64,000 nucleotides of DNA from Methylovulum psychrotolerans (GTDB lineage Bacteria; Pseudomonadota; Gammaproteobacteria; Methylococcales; Methylomonadaceae): assembly GCF_002923755.1 (NCBI RefSeq), contig NZ_PGFZ01000007.1:212062-276061 (forward strand), given 5' to 3'. The position numbers and the translations under genes are program-made. The notes below the pieces were generated by a model. That model did not search any database. It saw nothing but the letters and a program-made list of their open reading frames with translations, and had not been told where the DNA came from. Positions 6,982 to 16,614 of the stretch are shown here, piece by piece. The stretch's first letter is position 1. Every line of letters starts with the position of its first letter.

Positions 6982-9270
6982 ATGGATGTGATTGCCCGTA
7001 TTGCCGAAGAATTAGCCGTAAACCCCAGACAAGTCAGTGCGGCGGTGAAGCTGCTGGACGAAGGGGCGACCGTGCCTTTTATTGCCCGTTACCGTAAGGA
7101 GGTGACAGGGGGCTTGGATGATACCCAGTTGCGGATGCTGGAGGAGCGGCTGGGGTATTTGCGTGAGTTGAACGAGCGCCGCGCCAGTATTTTGGCGAGT
7201 ATCCGTAGCCAGGATAAGCTGACTCCTGAGCTGGAGAAGGCGATTAATGCAGCGGAGACAAAAACCTTGCTGGAGGACTTATATCTGCCGTTTAAGCCCA
7301 AACGCCGCACGAAGGCGCAAATTGCGCGTGAGGCGGGTCTGGAGCCGCTTGCTGACGGTTTGCTGGCAGACCGTAGCCTGATACCTGAGCAGGTGGCGGC
7401 GGCGTATGTCGATGCCGATAAGGGGGTGGCGGATGTGGCGGCGGCTTTGGAGGGGGCGCGGCAAATTCTGATGGAGCGGATTTCTGAGGAGGCCCAACTG
7501 TTGTCGGAGTTGCGGGAGCGGGTTTGGCATAAGGGGGTTATCCAGGCGACGGTGGTGGCGGGCAAGGAGCAGCAGGCGGAGAAGTTTAAGGATTATTTTG
7601 ATTATAGCGAGGCGATTAATAAAATCCCGTCGCATCGGGCGTTGGCGTTGTTGCGCGGGCGGAACGAGGATGTGCTGGCGCTGCATTTGCTTCCGGCGGC
7701 GGATGAGAAGGCGGAGCATGATATTTGCACCCAGTTTGTCGCCCAATACCTTAAGGTGTCGGATATGGCGCGTCCGGCGGATGCGTGGTTGGCGGAGACG
7801 GCGCGGTATGGTTGGAAGGTTAAGCTGTTTACGCGCATTGATGTGGACTTGAAGCTGCGCTTGCGGGAGGCGGCGGAGCAGGAGGCGATTAAGGTGTTTG
7901 CCAGTAATTTGCGGGCGTTGTTGTTGGCGGCTCCGGCGGGCAGTAAGACGACGATGGGGCTGGATCCGGGCATCCGCACGGGGGTGAAGGTGGCGGTGGT
8001 GGATGCGACGGGTAAGCTGCTGGCGACTAAGACGATTTATCCGCACCCGCCGCGCAAGCAGTGGGATGAGTCTATTGCGGCGTTGGCGCAATTGGCGGCG
8101 GACTATGGGGTGGATTTGGTGAGCATCGGTAATGGTACGGGGTCTAGGGAAACCGACCAGTTGGTTGCGGAGGTGATGAAGCTGCACCCTGAGCTGAAAA
8201 TGACCAAGATGGTGGTGTCGGAGGCGGGCGCTTCGGTGTATTCGGCTTCGGAATTTGCCGCTAAGGAGTTTCCTGAGTTGGATGTGTCGTTGCGCGGGGC
8301 GGTGTCGATTGCCCGGCGTTTGCAAGACCCTTTGGCGGAGTTGGTGAAGATTGACCCTAAGTCGATAGGGGTGGGCCAGTACCAGCATGATGTCAATCCG
8401 GTGCAGTTGGCGCGTAGTTTGGATGCGGTGGTTGAGGATTGTGTGAATGCGGTGGGGGTGGATGTCAATACGGCTTCGGTGCCGTTGCTTAAGCAGGTGT
8501 CGGGGTTGTCGGCGAGTGTCAGCGAGAATATTGTCGCGTACCGGGATGAGCACGGGCCTTTTACCAGCCGCGAGCAGTTGAAGAAAATCCCCCGTTTGGG
8601 TGATAAGACTTATGAGCAGGCGGCGGGGTTTTTGCGCATTATGAACGGCGATAATCCGTTAGACGCGTCGGCGGTACATCCTGAGGCTTATCCGGTGGTT
8701 GAGGCGATTATCAGGGATACAGGCAGGTCTATCCGCGATATAATCGGGCAAGGGGCGTTTTTGCGTAATTTGGATGCCAGCCGTTATGCGGATGCGCATT
8801 TTGGTTTGCCGACGGTGACGGATATTTTACAGGAGTTGGAAAAGCCGGGTCGTGACCCTAGGCCGGAGTTTAAGAGTTTGGCTTTTATGGCGGGTATTGA
8901 AAAAATCACTGATTTGGAAGTGGGGATGAAGCTGGAGGGGGTGGTCAGTAATGTCGCCAATTTTGGTGCGTTTGTCGATATTGGGGTGCATCAGGACGGT
9001 TTGGTGCATGTTTCCCATTTGTCGGACACGTTTGTGAAAGACCCTAAGGAGGCGGTCAAGGTCGGCGATATTGTCAAGGTGACGGTGCTGGAGGTGGATG
9101 TGGCGCGTAAACGTATTTCTTTGAGTATGAAATCGGCTCCTGATGCGCGTCCGGCCCGCCCTGCTAAAGCGGAGCCGCCGCGCGTTAAGCAAACGGCGGC
9201 TCCCGCCAAAAAACCGGAGCCTCAGCGCGGCACTATGGCTGATGTTTTTGCTAAGGCATTGGGAAAATAA
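6982..9270 (+). CDS. tex: Transcription accessory/S1 RNA-binding protein Tex
   Basis: Cytoplasmic nucleic-acid-binding protein related to eukaryotic Spt6. The open frame begins at 6820, but the family starts at [13 protein letters not shown], so ATG 6982 is chosen (762 residues, normal length). Domain order: N-terminal helical region with [17 protein letters not shown], a YqgF/RNase H-like domain with [16 protein letters not shown], a helix-hairpin-helix region ([19 protein letters not shown]), and a C-terminal S1 domain ([37 protein letters not shown]). The Ala/Pro/Lys-rich tail is usual. It is transcribed divergently from csrA, with about 270 bp between the starts. Confidence 0.97.
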   Translation: MDVIARIAEELAVNPRQVSAAVKLLDEGATVPFIARYRKEVTGGLDDTQLRMLEERLGYLRELNERRASILASIRSQDKLTPELEKAINAAETKTLLEDLYLPFKPKRRTKAQIAREAGLEPLADGLLADRSLIPEQVAAAYVDADKGVADVAAALEGARQILMERISEEAQLLSELRERVWHKGVIQATVVAGKEQQAEKFKDYFDYSEAINKIPSHRALALLRGRNEDVLALHLLPAADEKAEHDICTQFVAQYLKVSDMARPADAWLAETARYGWKVKLFTRIDVDLKLRLREAAEQEAIKVFASNLRALLLAAPAGSKTTMGLDPGIRTGVKVAVVDATGKLLATKTIYPHPPRKQWDESIAALAQLAADYGVDLVSIGNGTGSRETDQLVAEVMKLHPELKMTKMVVSEAGASVYSASEFAAKEFPELDVSLRGAVSIARRLQDPLAELVKIDPKSIGVGQYQHDVNPVQLARSLDAVVEDCVNAVGVDVNTASVPLLKQVSGLSASVSENIVAYRDEHGPFTSREQLKKIPRLGDKTYEQAAGFLRIMNGDNPLDASAVHPEAYPVVEAIIRDTGRSIRDIIGQGAFLRNLDASRYADAHFGLPTVTDILQELEKPGRDPRPEFKSLAFMAGIEKITDLEVGMKLEGVVSNVANFGAFVDIGVHQDGLVHVSHLSDTFVKDPKEAVKVGDIVKVTVLEVDVARKRISLSMKSAPDARPARPAKAEPPRVKQTAAPAKKPEPQRGTMADVFAKALGK

Positions 9271-9326
9271 AATCCCAAGCTCTGCTATACTTGTTCTATC
9301 ATTAAAAATAACTTACAGGATTTGCC

Positions 9327-9938
9327 ATGATTAAATCTAACCGTTTCTTCGTATCTTTTGTATGCGCCGGACTTATAACGCTTTATCTGCCCCAAGGCCA
9401 TGCGGATGTGTATGATGATAAAACCACTAATGCCGCTATGTTGGATGAAATCCAAAGCCAAGCACCGTGCAGTTATGGGCAAAGAATTAATGAAAAAGCC
9501 TTGCGTACAGTCGCCAATTTAACGTTCGCACCCGCTGAGATACCTAAAAATATCATTAACACAACGAATGATGGCAATATCTTTTATGGCGTGGTCGGCG
9601 GTTTTCTCAAAGGGACGATAAATACGATTGGCCGGATAGGTACGGGGGTTGTCGATTTGATCACCTTGCCCATTCCTACCAAGCCGGTTGCCTATCCGCT
9701 GTATGTTTGGGAGGATTTTGAAAAAGATACCAGTTACGGTTCTATGCTCCGTTCTGATTCTTGCCCGTATAAAGATGATATGGTTATCGCTTCTCCTGAT
9801 CCTGCCGCAGCGGCAAAAAAAGCCCCGGCTGGGGGTGTGATAGTGCCTTCCAGACAAGTAATCGATGGTGGCCCTACTTATAATAATCAAACCAATCGTA
9901 AATTGGATGGTGTTTTTAAACAGCAAATGATGAAGTAA
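9327..9938 (+). CDS. Exosortase system-associated protein, TIGR04073-like
   Basis: 203-residue exported protein. Signal peptide to about residue 26 (FVSFVCAGLITLYLPQGHA). The mature part carries the family's hallmark segments: FAPAEIPKNIINTTN, GNIFYGVVGGFLKGTINTIGRIGTGVVDLITLPIPTKPV and PLYVWEDFEKDTSYG. Proteins of this family occur in genomes with PEP-CTERM/exosortase protein sorting and are thought to be periplasmic or membrane-associated; the role is not established. No exosortase or PEP-CTERM gene is in this window. It lies 56 bp after tex and 52 bp before a lipoprotein gene on the same strand. Confidence 0.8.
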   Translation: MIKSNRFFVSFVCAGLITLYLPQGHADVYDDKTTNAAMLDEIQSQAPCSYGQRINEKALRTVANLTFAPAEIPKNIINTTNDGNIFYGVVGGFLKGTINTIGRIGTGVVDLITLPIPTKPVAYPLYVWEDFEKDTSYGSMLRSDSCPYKDDMVIASPDPAAAAKKAPAGGVIVPSRQVIDGGPTYNNQTNRKLDGVFKQQMMK

Positions 9939-9990
9939 GCGCACGGGGCGGGCTTTGTTATCATTTTTAATTTATTTTTAAGGATCCTTT

Positions 9991-10398
9991 ATGTTGTTGC
10001 AGAAAAATAGCGTTATTGCCTTAGCTTTTGGTTTGTTATCGGGTTGTGCCAGTATCGTTAACCACGCGCCTAATCCGGTCACGATTACCAGTGTCCCTGA
10101 ACGTGCGAACTTTGTTGTGACAAATCATGACGGTAAGGTCGTGCATAGCGGCATTACCCCTAGCACAGTGACGCTAAAGCCGGATGCGGGCTATTTTAGG
10201 GGTGAGAAATATACCCTGAAATTCCAAAAAGAAGGCTTTAATTCACAAGGTACGCCGTTACATGCTCAGTTGAACAATTGGTATTGGGGCAATATCTTGC
10301 TTGGCAGTCCGATTGGTATGTTTATTGTTGACCCTTTAACGGGTTCTATGTGGGCGATGCCGGAAACTAAATCGGTGGTGCTGGTGCCTAACCAATAA
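9991..10398 (+). CDS. Small outer-membrane-type lipoprotein
   Basis: 135-residue lipoprotein with a clear lipobox (LLSGC, Cys at about residue 18), signal cleavage before that Cys, and Ala-Ser after it, favouring sorting to the outer membrane. The body (VTITSVPERANFVVTNHDGKVVHSGITPSTVTLKP, then GYFRGEKYTLKFQKEGF) is a PEGA-like beta repeat, as found in surface-associated carbohydrate- or envelope-binding proteins. The C-terminal half (NNWYWGNILLGSPIGMFIVDPLTGSMWAMPE) resembles small conserved envelope lipoproteins. Ribosome site AAGGATCC precedes ATG 9991. Likely co-transcribed with the TIGR04073-like gene; function unknown. Confidence 0.8.
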   Translation: MLLQKNSVIALAFGLLSGCASIVNHAPNPVTITSVPERANFVVTNHDGKVVHSGITPSTVTLKPDAGYFRGEKYTLKFQKEGFNSQGTPLHAQLNNWYWGNILLGSPIGMFIVDPLTGSMWAMPETKSVVLVPNQ

Positions 10399-10464
10399 AC
10401 AGATTGGCAGGGGGGGGAAGGGGCAAGTTTTTTTTTCCGCCGTACAGGTGTAAATGCTAAGGTA

Positions 10465-10508
10465 AAAAAGCTCCTGTCCCCTTGGCAAGGAGGAGGTTGG
10501 TGGGGGTT
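10465..10508. repeat. Dispersed 45-bp C/G-rich repeat, copy 1
   Basis: The stretch beginning AAAAAGCTCCTGTCCCC and ending GGAGGTTGGTGGGGGTTA matches, with a few changes, the sequence at 63068-63110. It can fold around the central TGGCAAGG. It sits between the lipoprotein and the Uma2 gene. Confidence 0.6.
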
Positions 10509-11103
10509 AATAAGCGTCTGGATCTGGCAAGCGGCTGCTCAGCTCATCCCAGTGGATGATAATGTCGGGCAACACGCCGACTTGGCTGGCTCCCGTCAAT
10601 TCGGACAGTTCCGGCTTGCCGTATTCGGCTCCGTTTAGGCGGTAGACGGTCAATAGACGGTCGGTGGGGTGGACTAGCCAATATTCTTTCACTCCGCTCC
10701 GCTCGTACAATAGCCGTTTGCGGATCTGGTCATGGCTGGCGGTGCCGGGTGAGAGCACTTCGACTATCCAATCGGGTGCGCCGCGTACCCCGCGTCTGTC
10801 CAGTTTGCTGCTGTCGCAAACGACTAAGACATCGGGCTGGACGACGGTGTCAATTTGCTGGTCGGCTTCGTTATGTTTGGGCAGGCGGACATCAACGGGG
10901 GCGATGAAGGCGCGGCAGGGTTTGTTCTTTAAAGCTAACCGTGCTTGCAGGTAAATTTCCCCCGCTATATCTTGGTGCGCCAAGTCGGGTGCGGGCGACA
11001 TGGCGTAAGCTTGGCCGTCGATCAGTTCATAGCGGCTATCATCCGGCCAGGTCAGATAATCGCCGTAGCAGTAGTATTGGGTGTCTTTGAGTGCCTGTCC
11101 CAT
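10507..11103 (-). CDS. Uma2 family (DUF820) endonuclease-like protein
   Basis: 198 residues from ATG 11103, chosen over the ATG-like start at 11151 because AAAGGA lies 7 bp upstream. Uma2 proteins have a PD-(D/E)xK nuclease fold. Seen here: the entry motif YLTWPDDSRYELIDGQAYAMSP, the metal-site region (VVQPDVLVVCDSSKLDRRGVRGAPDWIVEVLSPGT, with D in QPD and E-V in IVEV) and the Lys-containing RKRLLYERSGVKEYWLV. The family is very abundant in cyanobacteria and some methanotrophs, with no firmly known role. The gene stands alone between a lipoprotein gene and acnB. Confidence 0.88.
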   Translation of the reverse strand: MGQALKDTQYYCYGDYLTWPDDSRYELIDGQAYAMSPAPDLAHQDIAGEIYLQARLALKNKPCRAFIAPVDVRLPKHNEADQQIDTVVQPDVLVVCDSSKLDRRGVRGAPDWIVEVLSPGTASHDQIRKRLLYERSGVKEYWLVHPTDRLLTVYRLNGAEYGKPELSELTGASQVGVLPDIIIHWDELSSRLPDPDAY

Positions 11104-11214
11104 GTCGGTGTCCTTTGGGGGTGGAAGATGCCGAAAGCCATAGCATAACATGCCGGGAAAATACGGTTAAGTATCGCTTTGATTGCTGCGCCTAAGTGGT
11201 TTCAAATGGGGCAT

Positions 11215-11252
11215 AAAAAAAGCCGCCCGGCATTGCGCCGGGCGGCTTTTTT
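11215..11252 (-). terminator. Terminator after acnB
   Basis: Perfect 11-bp stem AGCCGCCCGGC/GCCGGGCGGCT (11221-11231 with 11237-11247), 5-nt loop, flanked by A6 and T6, so it can work both ways; it lies 18 bp beyond the acnB stop. Confidence 0.9.
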
Positions 11253-11270
11253 CGCTTTAGGGGCTTAGGC

Positions 11271-13826
11271 CTAACTCAGTGCGGCTTCTTGATATTTTTC
11301 CATCAAGTTAAAGTTTAAGTACCGATAGGTGTCATCGGCGGTGGCGTTAATCTGAGCGGCGTAGTGCATGTATTCTTCAACGGTCGGGATTTTGCCCAAG
11401 ATGGAGCAAACGGCGGCCAGTTCGGCGGATGACAGGAACACGTTCGCCCCGTTGCCTAAGCGGTTCGGGAAGTTGCGGGTGGAGGTGGAGACAACGGTGG
11501 CGTTTTCCGCTACCCGCGCTTGGTTGCCCATGCACAGCGAGCAGCCGGGCATTTCGGTGCGGGCGCCGACTTTGCCGAACGTGCCGTAGTAGCCTTCTTC
11601 GACCAATTGGTTTTGGTCCATTTTGGTCGGTGGGGCAACCCATAAGCGGGTCGGTAAAGAACTCTTATGTTGTTCCAGCAATTTTCCGGCGGCGCGGAAA
11701 TGGCCGATATTGGTCATGCACGAGCCTAAGAACACTTCGTCTATTTTGGTGCCGGCGACTTCTGACAACGGTTTGATGTCGTCGGGGTCGTTCGGGCAGG
11801 CCAACAGCGGTTCTTTGATGTCGTCCATGTTAATGTCGATGATCTCAAAGTATTCGGCATCGGCATCGGCTTCCAGTAATACGGGGGTCGCCAACCATGC
11901 TTCCATGTCTTTGATGCGCCGCTCAATGGTACGGACATCGCCGTAACCTTGGGCAATCATCCATTTTAACAGGGTGATGTTGGAGTTGAGGTATTCGCGG
12001 ATTGGGGCTTCGTTAAGCTTGATGGTGCAGCCGCCCGCCGAGCGTTCGGCGGATGCGTCGGACAATTCAAACGCTTGTTCGACTTTTAAGTCCGGCAAGC
12101 CTTCAATTTCTAAGATACGGCCTGAGAAGACGTTTTTCTTGCCTTGTTTGGCGACGGTCAACAAGCCTTTTTGTAAGGCGGCGTAGGGGATGGCGTTGAC
12201 CAAGTCGCGTAAGGTGATGCCGGGCTGCATGGTACCAGTGAAGCGCACTAAGACCGATTCGGGCATGTCCAGCGGCATAACGCCTGTGGCGGCGGCGAAG
12301 GCGACCAGGCCGGAACCGGCCGGGAAGGAGATGCCGATAGGGAAGCGGGTGTGCGAGTCGCCGCCAGTGCCGACGCTGTCAGGCAATAGGGTGCGGTTTA
12401 GCCAGGAATGGATAATGCCGTCGCCCGGACGTAAGGACACGCCGCCCCGGTTCATGATGAAGTCGGGCAGGGTGTGCTGCATGGTCACGTCTACGGGTTT
12501 GGGGTAGGCGGCGGTATGGCAGAACGATTGCAGCACCAAGTCGGCGGAGAAGCCTAAGCAAGCCAAGTCTTTCAGCTCGTCACGGGTCATGGGGCCGGTG
12601 GTGTCTTGGGAGCCGACCGTGGTCATGTGCGGTTCGCAATAGGTGTTAGGACGCACACCCGCCACGCCGCAGGCTTTGCCGACGATTTTTTGCGCTAAGG
12701 TGTAGCCTTTGCCGCTGTCGGCTTCGTCGCTGGGGCGGATAAAGACTTCGGAGGCGGGCAAGCCTAAGGCTTTACGCGCCCTATCGGTGAGGCCGCGGCC
12801 AATAATCAGCGGAATACGCCCCCCGGCGCGGACTTCGTCCATCAGGACATCGGTTTTTAGGCTGAAGTGGCACACCACTTCGTCGCTGTCATGGCGTTTG
12901 ACGATACCTTGGTAAGGGAATATGTCGATGACATCGCCCATTAGTAAGCGGCTCACGTCGCACTCGAACGGCAACGCGCCGGAATCTTCCATGGTGTTGA
13001 AGAAAATGGGGGCGATTTTGCCGCCGATACAAACCCCACCGTCGCGTTTGTTAGGGATAAAAGGAATGTCGTTGCCCATATACCATAACACGGAGTTAGT
13101 CGCGGATTTGCGCGAGGAACCTGTGCCGACCACGTCGCCGACGTAAGCGACCGGGAAGCCTTTTTGTTTCAGTTCGGTAATCTGTTGCTCGGCGTTGGTG
13201 ATGCCTTCGCGCGGCATTTTCAGCATGGCTTTGGCGTGGAGCGGGATGTCGGGACGTGACCATGCGTCGGGGGCGGGTGACAGGTCGTCGGTGTTGGTTT
13301 CGCCTGTGACTTTAAAAACGGTGACGGTGAGCTTTTCGGGTACGGCGGGTTTGCTGGTGAACCATTCGGCATCCGCCCAGGCTTGCAGGACTTGTTTGGC
13401 GTAAGCATTGCCCGCATCGGCTTTGCTTTGCACGTCATGGAAAGCGTCAAACACTAAGAGGGTGTGCGTCAGGGCTTTAGCGGCGATGGGCGCCAGCGCG
13501 GCCACGTCTAATAGGTCGATTAACGGGGCAATGTTATAACCGCCGAGCATGGTGCCGAGCAGTTCGGTGGCATCTTCGGGGGTTAAGATCGGTGATGTGG
13601 CTTCGCTTTTGGCGATGGCGGTCAAAAAGGCCGCTTTGACAAACGCCGCTTCGTCAACCCCGGCGGGGATACGGTTGGCCAGCAAATCGAGGATAAAGGC
13701 TTCTTCGCCAGCGGGCGGTTGTTTGATGAGTTCGCACAGGGCGGCGGTTTGCGCGGCATCCAGCGGTTTGGGGACAACACCTTCGGCGGCGCGTTCGGCG
13801 ACATGTTTACGGTAGGTTTCTAGCAT
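11271..13826 (-). CDS. acnB: Aconitate hydratase B
   Basis: 851-residue [4Fe-4S] aconitase of the TCA cycle, interconverting citrate and isocitrate; many AcnB enzymes also hydrate 2-methyl-cis-aconitate. The length and start ([22 protein letters not shown]) are typical. It has an N-terminal HEAT-like domain, a swivel domain, and then the catalytic domains with the iron-sulphur cysteines in [19 protein letters not shown] and [12 protein letters not shown], the latter holding the CxxC pair. The active-site Ser-Arg region is at the C-terminal side ([12 protein letters not shown]). Preceded by GAGG. Single gene followed by a strong terminator. No regulatory iron-responsive element was looked for in detail. 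Confidence 0.98.
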   Translation of the reverse strand: MLETYRKHVAERAAEGVVPKPLDAAQTAALCELIKQPPAGEEAFILDLLANRIPAGVDEAAFVKAAFLTAIAKSEATSPILTPEDATELLGTMLGGYNIAPLIDLLDVAALAPIAAKALTHTLLVFDAFHDVQSKADAGNAYAKQVLQAWADAEWFTSKPAVPEKLTVTVFKVTGETNTDDLSPAPDAWSRPDIPLHAKAMLKMPREGITNAEQQITELKQKGFPVAYVGDVVGTGSSRKSATNSVLWYMGNDIPFIPNKRDGGVCIGGKIAPIFFNTMEDSGALPFECDVSRLLMGDVIDIFPYQGIVKRHDSDEVVCHFSLKTDVLMDEVRAGGRIPLIIGRGLTDRARKALGLPASEVFIRPSDEADSGKGYTLAQKIVGKACGVAGVRPNTYCEPHMTTVGSQDTTGPMTRDELKDLACLGFSADLVLQSFCHTAAYPKPVDVTMQHTLPDFIMNRGGVSLRPGDGIIHSWLNRTLLPDSVGTGGDSHTRFPIGISFPAGSGLVAFAAATGVMPLDMPESVLVRFTGTMQPGITLRDLVNAIPYAALQKGLLTVAKQGKKNVFSGRILEIEGLPDLKVEQAFELSDASAERSAGGCTIKLNEAPIREYLNSNITLLKWMIAQGYGDVRTIERRIKDMEAWLATPVLLEADADAEYFEIIDINMDDIKEPLLACPNDPDDIKPLSEVAGTKIDEVFLGSCMTNIGHFRAAGKLLEQHKSSLPTRLWVAPPTKMDQNQLVEEGYYGTFGKVGARTEMPGCSLCMGNQARVAENATVVSTSTRNFPNRLGNGANVFLSSAELAAVCSILGKIPTVEEYMHYAAQINATADDTYRYLNFNLMEKYQEAALS

Positions 13827-13866
13827 GGGGGGAGCCTCAATTGTATTTAAAAGGTACTAAAATAAA

Positions 13867-14535
13867 TTATGCGTTTCTAATGGGGAAGTTAAGTTTGATA
13901 CCTGAGTTTGTTATTAAACGTAAGTCCAGTGTATATTCATTAACGGAGCGTTCTCTCCAAGTCTCGAACGCTCTATCTATATGCTCTTGAAGTTGTTTGT
14001 TGTTGAAACCTGTTACTTTCTGTAAATGTTGCACTGCGTACTCCCCCAAGCCTTTGATTTGGGCGTATCCTAAGTGGGTCGATGTATGACAGTCTTTACA
14101 CAATGCAATAAGTCTTTCTAATTTTTGAATTTTGTTTTTGTCGTCATAGCTCCACCTTTCGTGAGCTTCTAACCATTTTCCATTCAATTCACCACAGCAT
14201 TCACATACATTATTGGCACGTTGATAAATTATTTTTCTAAGCCTATTCCAATCATCTTCGGCAATACAATATCTCACATTGGTAAACCAACAAGACTTAG
14301 GGATTAAATCAACAAATAACTGGTTACCACCAAAAGTTCTGTCTTCACCAATTAATATAATATCTGGAAATAATAGTGTTAATTTATCAAAATTTCTATT
14401 GTTTTCAAGCATATACCAAGACTTGAAGTCAGGATCCCATTTTGCTCCCATATTTTTTGCTTCATCTTTCCTTGAATAAGGAACGTTTAAATAAACTTTT
14501 GTGCTGACTGTTTTGTTATTTATGTTGGTGTTCAT
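13867..14535 (-). CDS. HNH-like protein with N-terminal DUF5710 domain
   Basis: 222-residue protein in an AT-rich patch unlike its neighbours. The N-terminus (TKVYLNVPYSRKDEAKNMGAKWDPDFKSWYM, residues about 11-42) is the DUF5710 domain, a small module frequent in phage and plasmid proteins. The middle has a zinc-bound HNH-like core: CECCG, H in LEAHERWSY, then LIALCKDCHTSTHLGYA. The C-terminal helical part is unassigned. Predicted to be a DNase or a nucleic-acid-binding remnant, possibly of defence or mobile origin. Neighbouring genes include a toxin-antitoxin locus, which supports transfer. Confidence 0.8.
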   Translation of the reverse strand: MNTNINNKTVSTKVYLNVPYSRKDEAKNMGAKWDPDFKSWYMLENNRNFDKLTLLFPDIILIGEDRTFGGNQLFVDLIPKSCWFTNVRYCIAEDDWNRLRKIIYQRANNVCECCGELNGKWLEAHERWSYDDKNKIQKLERLIALCKDCHTSTHLGYAQIKGLGEYAVQHLQKVTGFNNKQLQEHIDRAFETWRERSVNEYTLDLRLITNSGIKLNFPIRNA

Positions 14536-14734
14536 TTTTTAATATCGTATCGTCCTTATTTTGCGTTTGACCAAATTCTAATGGTCATTTTTACCATGAG
14601 TGGTTTAATGATGAAAGGCTTGATGCGCTTGAAACAACAATATTTTAAAAAAAGGTGTATGGTAATCTCGTTTCAAAATAATTTAATCCTGTCAAATGTA
14701 ATTCAACTGATTTTTTATAAGGATATTCAGAATC

Positions 14735-15038
14735 ATGCATATCATTATCCCGCACTCCAATCAAAATTTTCAGTGCAATGCATCCCGATGCTGAAAAGCC
14801 CCTTAATACTTGGTATCACTTAGTCAGTAAAAATGAATTCGCCAATTTCAACGAATCAAAAGCCATTTTTCCGAGTGCGGATGCGGTTAAAAATAAAAAC
14901 GGTGACAGTTTGACTGTTTTTAATATCCACGGCAACAATGTCCGTTTAATCGCCGCCATCTACTACAACCGGAAAACATTATTTGTCAGGCATATACTGA
15001 CTCATGCCGAGTACGACAAAGGCAAATGGAAACTATAA
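14735..15038 (+). pseudogene. HigB-like mRNA interferase toxin, frameshifted at the N-terminus
   Basis: The frame open from 14778 encodes a HigB-type toxin (HPDAEKPLNTWYHLVSKNEF, FNIHGNNVRLIAAIYYNRKTLFVRHILTHAEYDKGKWKL), a ribosome-dependent mRNA cutter. Family members begin MHxIS..., and ATG CAT ATC ATT at 14735-14746 encodes just that. To join the rest, one base (the A at 14747) must be dropped; then TCC CGC ACT CCA continues as S-R-T-P. So a single extra base splits the N-terminal 14 residues from the rest. Translation from ATG 14778 could give a truncated product lacking the first beta strand. Followed 9 bp later by the antitoxin. Confidence 0.7.
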
Positions 15039-15056
15039 CACTATAAGGTGTCTGTT

Positions 15057-15644
15057 ATGAATAGCAATTTACAAGCCATGATGACAAGCTGGCAACCTCT
15101 TGCGCCGTTAGTTTCGGTGCCTTACACGGAAACGCAATACCAAGAGCGTATTGCCTTGCTTAATGAGTTAATCGACGAAGTTGGCGAAAATGAAGACCAT
15201 CCCTTGGCAACTTTATTGGATATAGTGGGGATGGCGGTCGCCAATTACGAGCAGGCCCATTATCCGATTCCTGCCGCACCGCCACAAGACGTTTTGGCTT
15301 ATTTGATGGCGGAGCATCAGTTAAAGCAAAGTGATTTGCCGGAAATGGGTAGCCAAGGCGTGGTGTCGGAAATTTTGCGCGGTAAGCGGCAACTGAATGT
15401 CCGGCAAATCCAAGCCCTGAGCCAGCGTTTTAGGGTCTCGGCTGAGGTGTTTTTAGCGGTTAGGGCAGGGATAGTGCTTTTCTGGTGCGAAAGCGCTATC
15501 CCTTTAAACGTGGCGGTTGGTTTAAGCAATCGCCAAGGCCTGTTCAGGGAACTGCATGGTCATGCAGTGCAGGCTGCCGTATTGATGCACCAAGGGGCGG
15601 CATGGGGTGGCGATGATGGTGTGGTCGGGGAAGCAGGCACTTAA
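15057..15644 (+). CDS. HigA-like antitoxin with an abnormal C-terminal extension
   Basis: Antitoxin and transcriptional repressor partner of the HigB-like toxin. Start ATG 15057 with AAGGTG upstream is preferred to GTG 15048. Residues 1-133 have the HigA layout: N-terminal toxin-binding part, then a Cro-type HTH near QSDLPEMGSQGVVSEILRGKRQLNVRQIQALSQRFRV. The family normally stops soon after this point. Here the frame continues another 62 residues across the terminator and the 3' end of the convergent deiminase gene. One extra T in the T-run near 15450 would give V-F-F-S-G and a TAG at 15461. So a 1-base deletion probably extended the protein. Confidence 0.75.
   Translation: MNSNLQAMMTSWQPLAPLVSVPYTETQYQERIALLNELIDEVGENEDHPLATLLDIVGMAVANYEQAHYPIPAAPPQDVLAYLMAEHQLKQSDLPEMGSQGVVSEILRGKRQLNVRQIQALSQRFRVSAEVFLAVRAGIVLFWCESAIPLNVAVGLSNRQGLFRELHGHAVQAAVLMHQGAAWGGDDGVVGEAGT
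15468..15505. terminator. Bidirectional terminator between higA-like and deiminase genes
   Basis: GGGATAGTGCTTT (15468-15480) pairs with AAAGCGCTATCCC (15490-15502) with one wobble and a 9-nt loop, followed by a short T-run in each direction. It lies just past the TAG at 15461, where the HigA-like gene would naturally end. Confidence 0.7.
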
Positions 15645-16547
15645 GCGTTGTAGGGCGACGGCATCGTTGGGGTCGTCGTAGACGGGTACCATGACCGCGC
15701 CGTTGATGATGAGGAAGTTGGCGTAGTTGGCGGGCAGTTGTTGGCCTTCTTCGTCATAAATCGCTTGCGGCATCGGCAGCGGGATGAGCTGGTAAGGCTG
15801 TCCGGTTGCTGTGCGGAAGGCTTGCAGTTGCCCTTCCATATTTTTCAGGCTGGCATAATGCGGGTCGGCGGCATCGTCGCAGCTGGTGTAGGCGATGGTG
15901 TCGGCGGTGCAAAAGCGTGCCAGGGTGTCGATATGCGCGTCGGTATCGTCGCCGGACAGGTTGGGCTGGTCTACCCATAAAATCCGTTCCGCACCGAATT
16001 GCGCTTGCAATTGCCGTTCTATGTCTTGTTGGCTGAGGCTGGGGTTACGGTTGGGGTTTAACAGGCATTGGCGGGTGGTCATGATCGTGCCGCAACCGTC
16101 GCTCTCGACACTGCCGCCTTCTAATACGAAGCTAACGTCCTGATGGGGGGCGGCTTGAAACAGCGGGTGGTTTAATAGGGTGTGGTTGAGGGCATTGTCG
16201 GCATCGTGCGGGTATTTTTCGCCCCAGCCGTTAAAGGTGAAGTTGAGCAAAGTGGCTTGGCCGTCGTGTTCGGCGGTTAAAAAAGCGCTGTCGCGCACCC
16301 AAATGTCGTTGGTGCGGGCGTGGTGGAAGCGGATGTTATGGGTGTCGGCCAGCAAGCTTTCGATGTGCTGTTGGTGGACGCTATCCCGGCACACAATGAT
16401 CAGGGTTTGGTAACGGCTGATGGTGTTGGCGATAAAGGAATAGGAATGTTCGACGGTCGCTAAGCGGTTGCTGAAATCGCCGGTTTCATGAGGCCAGGCG
16501 ATTAAGACGGCGGATTGTTTTTCCCATTCGGCAGGAAAGCGTTTCAT
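15522..16547 (-). CDS. aguA: Agmatine deiminase family protein
   Basis: 341-residue guanidino-group modifying enzyme of the agmatine deiminase/PAD superfamily, converting agmatine to N-carbamoylputrescine and ammonia in putrescine synthesis. Seen: the entry FPAEWEKQSAVLIAWPHETGDF, the substrate region RTNDIWVRDSAF, FNFTFNGWGEKYPHDAD, EGGSVESDG, GDDTDAHIDTLARF with the catalytic His, and the nucleophilic Cys in GSLHCMTMQFPE. The length is normal. It converges with the HigA-like gene, which reads into its 3' end on the other strand. The exact substrate within the family is not proved by sequence, so the symbol is provisional. Confidence 0.88.
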   Translation of the reverse strand: MKRFPAEWEKQSAVLIAWPHETGDFSNRLATVEHSYSFIANTISRYQTLIIVCRDSVHQQHIESLLADTHNIRFHHARTNDIWVRDSAFLTAEHDGQATLLNFTFNGWGEKYPHDADNALNHTLLNHPLFQAAPHQDVSFVLEGGSVESDGCGTIMTTRQCLLNPNRNPSLSQQDIERQLQAQFGAERILWVDQPNLSGDDTDAHIDTLARFCTADTIAYTSCDDAADPHYASLKNMEGQLQAFRTATGQPYQLIPLPMPQAIYDEEGQQLPANYANFLIINGAVMVPVYDDPNDAVALQRLSACFPDHTIIATPCRPLVHQYGSLHCMTMQFPEQALAIA

Positions 16548-16614
16548 TGATGATCCTTATAAGTTAGGTGGGTGAGGCCCGTTTTGGGGCGTTTGCTAGG
16601 AATTTTGGCTAAAC

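Noticed and set aside
7279..8553. 424-codon open frame on the minus strand inside tex
   Set aside because: Arg/His-rich shadow of the tex codons, with no domain or ribosome site.
14581..14823. 80-codon ORF upstream of the HigB-like gene
   Set aside because: Its composition and overlap with the toxin start suggest chance; no family resemblance.
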